Shown: positions 8,354 through 17,555, numbered from the stretch's first letter. The stretch is DNA of 64,000 nucleotides from an uncultured Flavobacteriaceae bacterium (GCA_947497245.1 CANMFO010000003.1:496001-560000), one strand, 5' to 3'. Made by a program: numbers and translations. The notes: generated by a model from the sequence alone, not told the origin.

Positions 8354-9289
8354 ATGAAATTCATCACAAGAAATATGATGTTGACCGGCATGCTCCTGGC
8401 CTCTGCCCTGACCTATGCCCAAGACGACACCAACGACAAGGAAATGCAGGACGGGCCGCAGCCGTCGAAGAGCAATATCCAACAGTATACCCCATCCAAA
8501 TTGATCGGCAAGGGACAGATAGACCTCAAGTGGTTCAACAACCTGTATACCCAGACCAAGAGTACGTTCAGTGATGGGAAAGAACCCAGACAGACCTTTT
8601 TTACCTCCACATTGGAAGCCTACACGGGCGTGGGCGAAAACAAGAGATGGAACGTCGGGGCGATTTTTGAGTTCCGTTCCAACGTGATCAACGACCGTGG
8701 AGCACTCGACGTGTTCAGTTTTGATGGGGAAGAAGGCACGGCAAGATCCGGACTTACCTCCATAGCACCTTCCATAAAATTCGTTCCCCTGGCATCGGTG
8801 AGCAATTTCAGTATCCAAAGTTCGTTCTTCATTCCCTTGGTCGATCAGGAGACCGACGGAGGGGTGTTCCTCGACCAGGCCGGGTTCATCTGGCAGAACC
8901 GTTTTTTCTATGACCATACCTTTCCTGGCGACAAGTGGCAATTGTTCACCGAATTGAACAGCGAATTCAGTTTTGGCAAGGATGCTGTCAGGGATACCGG
9001 TGGGGACACGGTGGAGGGAAGCTTCGCCAACAACAGCCTTAACCTCACTCCCGGCGTGTTCTTGAGCTATTTCCCAAGTTCGAAATTCACGGTGCTGGGA
9101 TTGGTGCAGCATTCGCAAAGAATTGATTTGGGGAACAATTTCGCCCAGGATTTCACGGCCGTTGGAGGAGGTGTAAAATACCAATTGACCGATGCCCTGA
9201 ACATTGAGGCACTCTACACCAATTTTGTCAGGGGCAGTAATACCGGCCTTGGGCAGACGTTTAACCTCGGATTGCGCGCCATTTTCTAA
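8354..9289 (+). CDS. Outer-membrane beta-barrel protein of unknown function
   Basis: A 311-residue protein with a signal peptide (cleavage after LTYAQ) and alternating hydrophobic/polar strands through to a C-terminal aromatic end (GLRAIF), the usual signal of an outer-membrane barrel. There is no TonB-dependent plug, OmpA domain or SusD-like segment. It lies 25 bases after the DUF547 gene and is almost certainly co-transcribed with it. It may be a porin-like or transporter-like barrel serving the DUF547/redox block. I do not recognise a more specific family. Confidence 0.72.
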   Translation: MKFITRNMMLTGMLLASALTYAQDDTNDKEMQDGPQPSKSNIQQYTPSKLIGKGQIDLKWFNNLYTQTKSTFSDGKEPRQTFFTSTLEAYTGVGENKRWNVGAIFEFRSNVINDRGALDVFSFDGEEGTARSGLTSIAPSIKFVPLASVSNFSIQSSFFIPLVDQETDGGVFLDQAGFIWQNRFFYDHTFPGDKWQLFTELNSEFSFGKDAVRDTGGDTVEGSFANNSLNLTPGVFLSYFPSSKFTVLGLVQHSQRIDLGNNFAQDFTAVGGGVKYQLTDALNIEALYTNFVRGSNTGLGQTFNLGLRAIF

Positions 9290-9333
9290 AAACCGGTAAA
9301 TAGCTTAATTTTAAAGTCATCAATCTAAAACGA

Positions 9334-10335
9334 ATGAGGACTCTAGGATTACTATTGCTGTTTTTTTTACAGGTCTCCTGCACCGGTCAGGTGGTAGAGA
9401 AGATCAATGGGGTAAGTTTTGTCGCCTCACGCGACCTAGTGGCGCAGAAACATGTGGCCGAGGTGACCAAGGTGCATGCCAACCACGCCGCGGTAATGCC
9501 ATTTGGTTTTATCAGGGACATTCATTCCCCCGAAATCGTATTCGATACCGAACGGCAATGGTTCGGGGAAACCAAAAAAGGGGCCAAGCAGTATATCGAA
9601 CTTTTGCACAAGAACGGTATCAAGGTGATGCTCAAGCCCCAAATCTGGATTTGGAAGGGCGAGTTTACGGGAACCTTGGCGATGCAATCCGAGAAGGATT
9701 GGAAGGCCCTGGAGGCTTCCTACGACAAATTCATCTGCAGTTATGCCGAGTTGGCGCAGGAGACCCGGACCGACCTGCTCTGTATCGGCACCGAATTGGG
9801 GCAGTTTGTAAAGAACAGACCTGAATTTTGGAAGGGATTGATCAAGAAAATTAAAGGCATTTACAAAGGAAAATTGACCTATGCGGCAAATTGGGACGAA
9901 TACCCGAGGACCACTTTTTGGGAAGATCTGGACTATATCGGGATTGATGCCTATTTCCCCCTGTCCAAAGAAAAAACACCTTCCGTGGAGCAACTGAAAA
10001 GGGGATGGCAACCTTGGAAAAAGAAGATAGCTGCACTTGCAAAGGCCAAGAACAAACCGGTGCTCTTTACCGAATTCGGATACCGGAGTATGGATTATAC
10101 CGCCAAAAAACCCTGGCTGGTAGACAGGAACGAGGAAAAGGTGAACCTGGAGGGCCAGGTGAACGCCAAGAAGGCCATCTTTTCCGAGTTTTGGAGCGAA
10201 GATTGGTTTGCAGGGGGCTATGTCTGGAAATGGTTCATCCATCACGACGAGGCCGGAGGGGCCAACGACAACCGCTTTACGCCCCAGAACAAACCCGCCC
10301 AAGGCATCATAAGGGATTTTTATAAAATGAATTGA
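9334..10335 (+). CDS. Glycoside hydrolase family 113 lipoprotein (beta-mannanase-like)
   Basis: A 333-residue surface or periplasmic lipoprotein (lipobox LQVSC near residue 16) with a TIM-barrel glycosidase domain of GH113 type. The acid/base glutamate is seen in CIGTELGQ (about residue 153) and the nucleophile in LFTEFGYRS (about residue 247); WKWFIHHDE follows on a late strand. Known members cleave beta-1,4-mannan or related chains by a retaining mechanism, so mannan or glucomannan is the best substrate guess. There is no SusC/SusD pair nearby, so this is not a classical polysaccharide utilisation locus. The next lipoprotein gene starts 1 base after its stop, indicating coupling. Confidence 0.85.
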   Translation: MRTLGLLLLFFLQVSCTGQVVEKINGVSFVASRDLVAQKHVAEVTKVHANHAAVMPFGFIRDIHSPEIVFDTERQWFGETKKGAKQYIELLHKNGIKVMLKPQIWIWKGEFTGTLAMQSEKDWKALEASYDKFICSYAELAQETRTDLLCIGTELGQFVKNRPEFWKGLIKKIKGIYKGKLTYAANWDEYPRTTFWEDLDYIGIDAYFPLSKEKTPSVEQLKRGWQPWKKKIAALAKAKNKPVLFTEFGYRSMDYTAKKPWLVDRNEEKVNLEGQVNAKKAIFSEFWSEDWFAGGYVWKWFIHHDEAGGANDNRFTPQNKPAQGIIRDFYKMN

Positions 10336-10336
10336 G

Positions 10337-11065
10337 ATGCTACGATTTTATTTTGCCCTAATGGCCATTTTGACCGGCCTTGGCTGTTCCACCGACCAAT
10401 TGGACGGTGAAGGAACGCTGAAAGCCATTGTGGACGGGTCGGAAACTGTGCTCGACAATGTGATCGCCTGTGCGGCCAGCAACAAGGACGACAATAGGGT
10501 CAGTGTTTTTTTGTATCCCAGGGACGGTAGCACGAACCTTCGGTATTTTGAAACTGACAATGCCCAAGTGGACAAGAACGATTTTGGAAACTACGTCGAA
10601 AAAACGCCGCCCTTATTGGATGTTTTTAACGGTTTTCTAAAAAAATTCGAGCGGGCCGTTTCCACGGAAAAATGGGTCATCGTTTCTTTTGAGGAGGAGG
10701 GGAAACGGCACCTTTCCAACCCCATTCGATTGAAACAGAACACCAAACCCACCGAATACCTGCCCCAGAATATTTCGATAGACGCTTCCACGGCAACACC
10801 CAGTTTTTCCTGGACCGATGGTGCCCATCAAGGGACCAAAATATACTTTCAGGTCGTATCGGATGCCGAGGGCGACGTTCTCTCCGGGACCTATACCTTT
10901 GAGCGGAATTTCCGGTACTACGAGTTGGACAATGTTGTGTTGAACGTAACCAAAGGCGTTCCGCCGGCACTTAAAAAGGATACCTCGTACACCTTCAGTC
11001 TTTTGGCCGTTAGCGAGGACAATTGGGTAAATCTTTTTTCGGAGGTCAATTTTGATCTGGACTGA
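10337..11065 (+). CDS. Lipoprotein of unknown function, coupled to GH113 gene
   Basis: A 242-residue predicted lipoprotein with signal MLRFYFALMAILTGLGC, the final C being the acylation site. The mature part looks all-beta. The second half (from about residue 145) reads like an Ig or fibronectin-type domain (SFSWTDGAHQGTKIYFQVVSD, then SYTFSLLAVSEDNWVN). I recognise no catalytic motif. The gene begins one base after the GH113 stop, so the two are probably translated together. A carbohydrate-binding or complex-forming role beside the GH113 enzyme is possible, but this is inference from context only. Confidence 0.7.
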   Translation: MLRFYFALMAILTGLGCSTDQLDGEGTLKAIVDGSETVLDNVIACAASNKDDNRVSVFLYPRDGSTNLRYFETDNAQVDKNDFGNYVEKTPPLLDVFNGFLKKFERAVSTEKWVIVSFEEEGKRHLSNPIRLKQNTKPTEYLPQNISIDASTATPSFSWTDGAHQGTKIYFQVVSDAEGDVLSGTYTFERNFRYYELDNVVLNVTKGVPPALKKDTSYTFSLLAVSEDNWVNLFSEVNFDLD

Positions 11066-11090
11066 TCGGCGACAATCATTTGGGCCGTGA

Positions 11091-11120
11091 TAACTTTGTT
11101 ATTTGAATGCCGTAGTTTTG
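11091..11120 (+). promoter_or_regulatory. Two candidate -7 elements before the Omp85-like gene
   Basis: TAACTTTG (11091-11098) and TAGTTTTG (11113-11120) both match TAnnTTTG exactly. The second would start transcription near 11126, some 16 bases before the ATG at 11142. This argues against the longer reading frame starting at 11103, whose first codons would lie inside the promoter. Confidence 0.5.
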
Positions 11121-11141
11121 GCACCTAAACGTGAAATTTTT

Positions 11142-12407
11142 ATGGCAGCGAAGGTATGCCTGGGTTTTTTTCTTTTTTTGTCCCTTGTCCCCTGTCAGGC
11201 CCAGGAAGGTACCATATCTGACCTTAAGATCCGGGGCAATCAAAGAATCAAGGTCGGGGCCATCAAAAAATTGGTGAAGCTAAGACCAGGTACTCCGCTG
11301 GATTCTCTGGTGATCCAAGAGGACATGGAACGGCTTAAGCGATTGCCCTCGGTATCGCATGCCTATTTTCAGGTTTTTTCCTCAAACAATGGCGGGCACG
11401 ACGTGTTTTACCATATCGAGGAGAATTTCACCCTGATTCCCTTTGCGAACGTTTATACCTCCTCCAATGACGATTTTGCATTTCGGGTAGGGCTGCAGGA
11501 ATTTAATTTTTTGGGACGGAACATTACCCTGGGAGGGTTTTATCAATATGATATCTTCAATTCCTTCGGGATATCGGTGCGTGCGCCTTATCTGTTCAGC
11601 AATAGGCTGGGGTTATCGGTAAACTACAAGGACCTTACGACACAGGAACCGGTGTTTTTCGAAAACACTACAGCGGATTATAAGTATAACAATAAGGGAT
11701 TTGAAGTATTGGGCCTGTACGAGTTTAATTTTAGGAACAGGGTAGAATTGGGGGGAAGCCTGTTCACGGAAGACTACACGTATTTGTCCGGTGCAACGAG
11801 TGCGGAAGTTCCGCAGGCCCTGAATGTGGACAAGCATTTGATCAAACTGATCTATCATTTTGATACGGTCGAGTACTTCTACCATTATTTGGACGGATTC
11901 CGAAGCACGCTCAATTTTCAGTATGTAGGGAGCTCTGATGCCAACCTTCCGGAATTTGTTATTGGCTTCAACGATTTTGCCTACTTCAAGCGTATTGGGG
12001 AACGGGGCAACTGGGCCAATCGTTTGCGTGTAGGGCTGGCCAGTAATGTGGACTCTCCCTTCGCGCCCTTCACGGTGGACAACAATTTGAATATCCGGGG
12101 TGTGGGGAATACCATAGACCGGGGGACCGGAGCCATTGTCTTTAATACGGAATACCGCCATACCTTGGTGGACAAGGATTGGTTCGTGCTACAGAGCAAT
12201 GTTTTTGTGGATGGGGGTTCGTGGCGAAATCCGGGGGGCGACTTCAGTGATTTTGGAGACCATCAGAATATCCGGATCTACCCGGGAGTGGGCCTGCGTT
12301 TCATGCACAAACGTATCTTCAACGCCATTTTTCGAATCGACTTCGGGTATGGGGTCACCAAGGATGCCGATCGGGGCGTGGTGTTTGGAATCGGGCAGTA
12401 CTTCTAA
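11142..12407 (+). CDS. Small Omp85/BamA-like outer-membrane protein with one POTRA domain
   Basis: A 421-residue protein with a signal peptide (LSLVPCQAQ), a single POTRA-like domain over roughly residues 25-100 (LKIRGNQRIKVGAIKKLVKL and FQVFSSNNGGHDVFYHIEE) and a C-terminal beta barrel ending FGIGQYF. BamA has five POTRA domains and about 800 residues, so this is a reduced member, similar in size to other minimal Omp85 or patatin-linked barrels in Bacteroidota. The family inserts or exports proteins or lipids at the outer membrane; the client is unknown. The start at 11142 is preferred over 11103 because two -7 promoter elements lie between them and the shorter form begins directly with the signal sequence. 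Confidence 0.75.
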   Translation: MAAKVCLGFFLFLSLVPCQAQEGTISDLKIRGNQRIKVGAIKKLVKLRPGTPLDSLVIQEDMERLKRLPSVSHAYFQVFSSNNGGHDVFYHIEENFTLIPFANVYTSSNDDFAFRVGLQEFNFLGRNITLGGFYQYDIFNSFGISVRAPYLFSNRLGLSVNYKDLTTQEPVFFENTTADYKYNNKGFEVLGLYEFNFRNRVELGGSLFTEDYTYLSGATSAEVPQALNVDKHLIKLIYHFDTVEYFYHYLDGFRSTLNFQYVGSSDANLPEFVIGFNDFAYFKRIGERGNWANRLRVGLASNVDSPFAPFTVDNNLNIRGVGNTIDRGTGAIVFNTEYRHTLVDKDWFVLQSNVFVDGGSWRNPGGDFSDFGDHQNIRIYPGVGLRFMHKRIFNAIFRIDFGYGVTKDADRGVVFGIGQYF

Positions 12408-12576
12408 ATCACATTGAAATGTCGTTGACTGATCCAATGGCCTTGGGCAGATCCGTCTCCCCGAGCATTTCCCGAAGATCGATCTCTATGATCCGGCACA
12501 ACGACAACATCCCTTCTTGGCAAATGTAGGGGGGTTGGATATCCGGCGCCAAAGGCCCATATTCATATTTTTGGCC

Positions 12577-14742
12577 TTAGGTCAGTTTCAAGGGCATCGA
12601 TCTCAGCCGCTGCCCGGTCAACCGAAAAACGGCATTGGCAACAGCCGCTCCGATAGGCCCCAAGGGAGGCTCTCCCACAGCGCCGGGTTTATCATCGTTC
12701 TCCAAAATGACCACTTCTATTTCTTTGGGAGCGTGTTTCATCAATGCCATTTCGTAAGGGCCGTAGATTATTGGCTGCAGTTGTCCGTCCTCGACATACA
12801 TTCGCTCGTGCATGGCCGCGCTCATTCCCATAATGATCGAACCCTCGCACTGTGCACGGATCTGGTCCGGGTTTATGGCAAGCCCCGGATCGATGGCGCA
12901 GGTTACCCTGTGCACCTTGATCTCTTTGCCCTCAACCGATACTTCGGCGATCTGGGCCACCGGGGTACTGGCATCGGTAGATGCGGCAAAGCCCATGGCC
13001 CGACCATCTACGATTTCATCGCTGTAACCGGCTTTTTCCGCAGCCGTCCGGATAACTTCTTTAAGCCGATTACCGGCCTTGTCATCCTGAATTTGATCCA
13101 GTCGAAATTGTACGGGGTCTTTCCCTGCCCTAATGGCCAGTTCGTCCATAAAGCTTTCTATGGCGAAGGTGTTCGCCAATAGCCCGAGACTTCGCCACCA
13201 ACTCGTGGCAAAGGGCAGTTTAACCCGCCAGGAAACCGCCTGGTAGTTGGGAATGCCCCTATATTGTATCATGCCACCGCGCCAGGCACCCAGATCGGCC
13301 CCTAATATGCCATGGACGATTTTGGGTACCAAAGGGGAGCCGAACATCACGTCCCCGCTAGATACCTGGTGCTGTATGGCGGCTATTAGCCCATCGTCCG
13401 CCAACTTGGCCTTTAGGACATGGTGCGTTGGCGGTCGGAAGCTGTCGTTTTGAAATTCTTCCTTTCGGTTTAAAAAACATTTGACCGGCTTCCCAACCGC
13501 TTTGGAGAGTACCGCCGCCTGCATTCCCATCGGGGTATGGAGCCTTCCGCCAAAACCCCCTCCCAAAAAGGTGGGGACAATGTTGACGTCCTCCGCATCG
13601 ATTCCCAAGCGGTCCGCAATCTGGCCCCTGGTAAAACTGATTACCTGGGTAGACATCATAACGGTCGCCTTACCATCTACAACCGAAGCAACGGCCCCAT
13701 TGGGCTCCAATTGCGCATGCGCTCCCAACGGACTTGTAAATTCGGCGGTGATCACCCCTTCCGAACCATCCAAAATACGTTCGGTCTTTCCCTCGGCCTG
13801 AATGATATAGGGCCGGCCAGCACCTACTTGGATCATTTCCTCGATATCCTTGGTCTGCCACACCCTGTCTACCTTCCAATCTACTTTGATGGCATTTTTG
13901 GCATTTTCAGCCTCCATCCGGGAGGCCGCAACCACTCCAATAAAGTCCTCTTCCTTCACAATTTTGACCACTCCGGGCATGGTCGCGGCCCTGGAGGTAT
14001 CGGCACCCAAGAAAGTAGCACCTATGGTATCGGGGCATACGACGGCCGCGTACAACATATCGGGCATAGAGGCGTCCATACCAAAAATGGGCGCTCCGAA
14101 GACCTTGGCATCCAGGTCCACCCGGGGAACGGGTTTCCCAATGAATTTGTAATCTTCGATGGCCTTTAATGTTGGCGTGTCCGGAACCTTCCATTCGGTC
14201 ACCCCTTTTGCGATTTCGGCATAGCTCATTTTGCTGCCCCCTCCCGATACAATTCCATCGGCTATGGTCAGGGACGATACCTCCATCCCCAATTTTTTGC
14301 CCCCCTCGGTTCTGAGCATTTCCCGCATGGTGGCCGCCAATTCGCGTAAAGGCAGCCATAGACTGGAAATGGAGGTGCTGCCCCCTGTGGAAAACCCATC
14401 GATATTCCCGGAACCCGTCTGCGCATGTACCACTTGTATTTGACCCATGTGTATTTCCAGCTCGTCCGCGGCCATTTGGGCCAAACCGGTGAACGTCCCT
14501 TGGCCCATTTCCACTTTGGGGCTGTGGAACAGTACCTTGTTGTCTTCGGTAATTTCGAACCAGATGATCGGGGTGTCCGTGTTTCCAATATAGGGGGCTT
14601 CCCCGGTATTGGCCATTTCGGCAATTTTTCTTCGAATGGGGTTGCGGAACAAATAGGTCCCTACCGCCAGTACCCCAACCGTACCCAATCCTCCACGGAC
14701 CAAAAACCTGCGACGCGATATTCTCTTTTTTTCCTTAGCCAT
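12577..14742 (-). CDS. Xanthine dehydrogenase-family molybdopterin-binding subunit (IorB type)
   Basis: The large catalytic subunit (721 residues) of a two-subunit molybdenum hydroxylase of the isoquinoline 1-oxidoreductase/aldehyde oxidoreductase kind. It has a twin-arginine signal (ISRRRFLVRGG), showing that the folded cofactor-loaded enzyme is exported. Molybdopterin-binding segments are seen as EMGQGTFTGLAQMAADEL, GGGFGGRLHTPMG and the C-terminal GEPPLGPIGAAVANAVF, which carries the usual active-site Glu. The Fe-S partner gene ends at the first base of this start codon (TAATG overlap). It would oxidise an aldehyde or N-heterocycle in the periplasm; the true substrate is unknown. No cytochrome subunit, XdhC or cofactor-maturation gene is next to it. 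Confidence 0.92.
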   Translation of the reverse strand: MAKEKKRISRRRFLVRGGLGTVGVLAVGTYLFRNPIRRKIAEMANTGEAPYIGNTDTPIIWFEITEDNKVLFHSPKVEMGQGTFTGLAQMAADELEIHMGQIQVVHAQTGSGNIDGFSTGGSTSISSLWLPLRELAATMREMLRTEGGKKLGMEVSSLTIADGIVSGGGSKMSYAEIAKGVTEWKVPDTPTLKAIEDYKFIGKPVPRVDLDAKVFGAPIFGMDASMPDMLYAAVVCPDTIGATFLGADTSRAATMPGVVKIVKEEDFIGVVAASRMEAENAKNAIKVDWKVDRVWQTKDIEEMIQVGAGRPYIIQAEGKTERILDGSEGVITAEFTSPLGAHAQLEPNGAVASVVDGKATVMMSTQVISFTRGQIADRLGIDAEDVNIVPTFLGGGFGGRLHTPMGMQAAVLSKAVGKPVKCFLNRKEEFQNDSFRPPTHHVLKAKLADDGLIAAIQHQVSSGDVMFGSPLVPKIVHGILGADLGAWRGGMIQYRGIPNYQAVSWRVKLPFATSWWRSLGLLANTFAIESFMDELAIRAGKDPVQFRLDQIQDDKAGNRLKEVIRTAAEKAGYSDEIVDGRAMGFAASTDASTPVAQIAEVSVEGKEIKVHRVTCAIDPGLAINPDQIRAQCEGSIIMGMSAAMHERMYVEDGQLQPIIYGPYEMALMKHAPKEIEVVILENDDKPGAVGEPPLGPIGAAVANAVFRLTGQRLRSMPLKLT

Positions 14743-15224
14743 TATTCCTCGGTTTTGGGGGTGTTCTCCTTTTGGATTTCCGCTGCACGATGGATGGCCT
14801 TTCGCATTCTATAATAGGTGGCGCACCGACATACATTACTAATGGTATTGTCAATATCCTCATCCGTGGGATTGGGGTTCTTGTCCAACAGGGCCGCGGT
14901 CGCCATCATGAATCCCGGTTGACAGTAGCCGCACTGGGGCACAATTTCCTCGACCCAGGCCTGTTGGACGGGATGGGGGCCCTCCTCCTTGCCCAGGCCT
15001 TCAATAGTGGTGACTTCCTTTCCCTCTACAAATTTAACTGGGTAGGAGCAGGAACGAACAGCTTCTCTGTCGACGTGAAGGGTGCAGGCCCCACAGGCAG
15101 CCTTTCCACAACCGAATTTTGTTCCCTTAAGGTCAAGGACGTCCCTGACGACCCATAACAAGGGGGTATTGCCCTCGATCTCCACGCTTTCGGGTCGACC
15201 GTTTATTTTAAATGCTATCTTCAT
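14742..15224 (-). CDS. [2Fe-2S] subunit of the molybdenum hydroxylase (IorA type)
   Basis: The 160-residue iron-sulfur subunit that passes electrons from the molybdenum centre. It carries both expected clusters: a plant-ferredoxin-type site GCGKAACGACTLHVD (residues about 38-53) and the helical second site CGYCQPGFM plus NVCRCATYYRMR (about 98-140). It has no signal peptide of its own; such subunits are carried out by the Tat signal of the large subunit. It overlaps the large-subunit gene by one base and precedes it in transcription. Length and motif order match IorA, CoxS and XdhC-independent relatives. Electron acceptor unknown. Confidence 0.92.
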   Translation of the reverse strand: MKIAFKINGRPESVEIEGNTPLLWVVRDVLDLKGTKFGCGKAACGACTLHVDREAVRSCSYPVKFVEGKEVTTIEGLGKEEGPHPVQQAWVEEIVPQCGYCQPGFMMATAALLDKNPNPTDEDIDNTISNVCRCATYYRMRKAIHRAAEIQKENTPKTEE

Positions 15225-15365
15225 GATGATGGACTTAACCCAGTATATTGTTGTACCATTGATCTTTCGTAAAGATAAGGCACATCTTTATTGTTTTAAC
15301 GCCAAGTGGTTTTTGGCGGTAAGGATGTCCTATCGAACAAATTCTGAACTAAATTGTCCGTTCAG

Positions 15366-15396
15366 TTTCTCTATTTGTCCCGGTTATTTAATTTTG
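15366..15396 (+). promoter_or_regulatory. Promoter of the secreted amidase gene
   Basis: TTTC (15366-15369), a 19-base spacer and TAATTTTG (15389-15396) fit the Bacteroidota pattern TTTG-N19-TAnnTTTG with one mismatch at -33. The start of transcription would be near 15403, so a TTG start at 15416 is unlikely and an ATG at 15446 or 15467 is favoured. Confidence 0.55.
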
Positions 15397-15445
15397 TTCT
15401 GGAGAACGGGCCGGTTTGGGCACTGTTTTTGTTTTAATATGGGAA

Positions 15446-16504
15446 ATGGATAGCATAGTTGTAGGAATGTATCGGTTTGGGACATACGGGTTTTTTATGG
15501 CCTTCACCCTGTTGGGAATGTCATCCTATGCCCAGGATTCGTTGGTAACGGTGACCGCCGAAAAAGGCGATGGTATTCTTTCCCTGCTAAGGAAACAAGG
15601 AGCCAATCCTTATGAAATGTATGACGATTTCATTGCCATGAACATGGACAACCTTCGGGACAGTGTGCATTTGTACGAAGGCAGGACGTACAAGATCCCC
15701 CCTTTTAAATTGGATTCGGTACCCCTAGTGGATTCCCTGGAAAGACAATCCACCAGAATCAAGAAAATTGAGGGAAGGGAATTTCCCATCTTTGGAAGGA
15801 AACATTCCACCGTGCTTTCCAAAAGCGAGCGGTTGAAGGGGACCGTTTATTATTTGGTCTCCGGTCATGGCGGGCCCGATCCCGGTGCCATGGCGAACTA
15901 CGCAGGCCAGTCGATTGCCGAGGATGAGTATGCCTATGATATTACGTTGCGGCTGGGAAAGGAACTGCTCTCACATGGGGCAACGGTCTACATCATTATT
16001 CGTGATGATGACGGCATCCGGGACGATCGTATCTTGAAAATCGATAGGGACGAAAAAGCCTACCCCGACAAAACCATCCCCTTGAACCAAGTGGCCCGTC
16101 TAAGACAGCGTGCAGAAATTGTAAACGGCCTCTACAAAAAGAATAGGGGGAAGTACCAACGGTTGATAGTCACCCATGTGGACAGCCGGAGCAAGGGCCA
16201 AAACATCGATGTGTTCTTTTACCACCACAAGAAGAGCAGGAACGGAAAGAAACTGGCCGAGAACATTCACCGGACTTTTCAGAAAAAGTACAAAAAGTAC
16301 CAGCCCAACCGAAGCTATTCGGGTACTTTTGGGGATCGGACCTCGCTTTATATGGTAAAGATGACCCATCCGGCCATGGCGTATATCGAAATTGGGAATA
16401 TCCGGAACAAAAAGGACCAAAAGCGTATTTTGGACCCCGATAACCGCCAAGCCCTTGCCAAGTGGATATCGGAAGGGGTCCTGTTGGATTATGAAGGGAA
16501 ATGA
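15446..16504 (+). CDS. Secreted N-acetylmuramoyl-L-alanine amidase-like protein
   Basis: A secreted protein of about 350 residues with signal GFFMAFTLLGMSSYAQ. It has a LysM-like N-terminal part (GDGILSLLRKQGANPYEMY, then LYEGRTYKIPPF) and an Amidase_3-type fold from about residue 135. Metal-binding candidates are YYLVSGHGGPDPGAM (His), AEDEYAYDITLRLG (Glu) and IVTHVDSRSKGQNIDVFF (His). The last motif replaces the usual SIHAN, and the C-terminal AYIEIGNIRNKKDQ matches the family's closing strand. It is expected to cleave peptidoglycan side chains or be an atypical relative. The ORF track starts at a TTG (15416) that overlaps the leader; 15446 is the first ATG and 15467 (MYRFGTYG) gives the better signal peptide. 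It is divergent from the molybdenum hydroxylase genes. Confidence 0.82.
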   Translation: MDSIVVGMYRFGTYGFFMAFTLLGMSSYAQDSLVTVTAEKGDGILSLLRKQGANPYEMYDDFIAMNMDNLRDSVHLYEGRTYKIPPFKLDSVPLVDSLERQSTRIKKIEGREFPIFGRKHSTVLSKSERLKGTVYYLVSGHGGPDPGAMANYAGQSIAEDEYAYDITLRLGKELLSHGATVYIIIRDDDGIRDDRILKIDRDEKAYPDKTIPLNQVARLRQRAEIVNGLYKKNRGKYQRLIVTHVDSRSKGQNIDVFFYHHKKSRNGKKLAENIHRTFQKKYKKYQPNRSYSGTFGDRTSLYMVKMTHPAMAYIEIGNIRNKKDQKRILDPDNRQALAKWISEGVLLDYEGK

Positions 16505-16540
16505 CCGCTTTCGGGCCCGCTATCCGGTCCAAACGGGTCT

Positions 16541-17320
16541 CTAGTTCAAGGGTTTTTCGAACATCGTCTGGTCCACGTCCGTATTGAATTGGATGTTGGT
16601 CCAGTTCGTGGTCGTCCATTGATTTCCTTTGATGTTGCCCTTCCAGTCGGCGGGGATGTATTTGCGCTTGCTACCTATTTTAATACCGTCGACCGTCTCG
16701 TAGTCCAGCACCATCATTTGGGGCTCTGCCATCTGGAAACTCATTACGGTGAAGAGGAACCGATCCACCAACTTTGTTTTCTTGTTGATGTACAGGACAT
16801 AGGTGTCCTGGGCATCGCCAACATTTTCACCAAAGCTTACCCTTACCACATTGTACGCCGCTTCGTCGACGGTTTTGACCCCCATGAATTCATGCTGTAC
16901 CCCCTCGTCCAACAGTTTGAAGAACATGGAGAACCAGTAGTAATTGGTCTTTCTCATAAATCGTGCAAAACCATTGGGCTGTTCCGCAGGAGTAAGGGTA
17001 CCGTCTATGGATACCCAGGCATCGGTTCCATTAAAGCCCTCCACCACCGTTCCTCCTTTTGGGGCGGTAACGCTGTGCTCTACATATTCTGCATGGGACT
17101 TTTCGCCATGGAAGCTGTACGTCTCATGGCTCATGAAGGTCATGGATGCTTTGGGATTGCGGTATTCGTAATCGTAGTTTACATTTTTAAGCTTGTAAAA
17201 GTTCGACTTGCCGCCAACGGCCTCGATCATTTCGGCCACCAATTGTTTTCCGTCCTGCGCGGTCGCCACAGGGGTTGAAATCGTTAAGAGCAGGAGGGTA
17301 AAAATCAATTTTGTTCTCAT
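16541..17320 (-). CDS. Secreted LolA-like fold protein of unknown function
   Basis: A 259-residue exported protein (signal ending PVATAQ). The body shows the pattern of an outer-membrane-lipoprotein-carrier (LolA/LolB-like) half-barrel: an early helix MIEAVGGKSNFYKLKNVNYDYEY, paired strands with GTDAWVSIDG, then YVLYINKKTKLVDRFLFTV and LDYETVDGIKIGSKRKYIP. This resembles a flavobacterial family I recall as DUF6503, but I cannot confirm the number. Such proteins may bind lipid or act as periplasmic chaperones. It converges on the amidase gene with a 36-base gap and stands alone in its direction. No catalytic residues are evident. Confidence 0.65.
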   Translation of the reverse strand: MRTKLIFTLLLLTISTPVATAQDGKQLVAEMIEAVGGKSNFYKLKNVNYDYEYRNPKASMTFMSHETYSFHGEKSHAEYVEHSVTAPKGGTVVEGFNGTDAWVSIDGTLTPAEQPNGFARFMRKTNYYWFSMFFKLLDEGVQHEFMGVKTVDEAAYNVVRVSFGENVGDAQDTYVLYINKKTKLVDRFLFTVMSFQMAEPQMMVLDYETVDGIKIGSKRKYIPADWKGNIKGNQWTTTNWTNIQFNTDVDQTMFEKPLN

Positions 17321-17555
17321 CTTTTTGGGTTTTAAAACGCATTTTGACCGATGATGTCGGACAAATTTTCTACAACAGTCGTAAAAGATAGGGAAATCTT
17401 GCTCCCATCGCCTTTTTGTTTGCGGAGAACAAGGTTTTCCAGTTTAGGGATGGCATTTGTTTGAAGGCAGGGGCTCAGGTACCGGGGGATATTCCTATCT
17501 TTAGAAGGCCAATAAGCTGCCGTGTCACCGCTTCGTTGGCAAAAGCAAAGAAACA

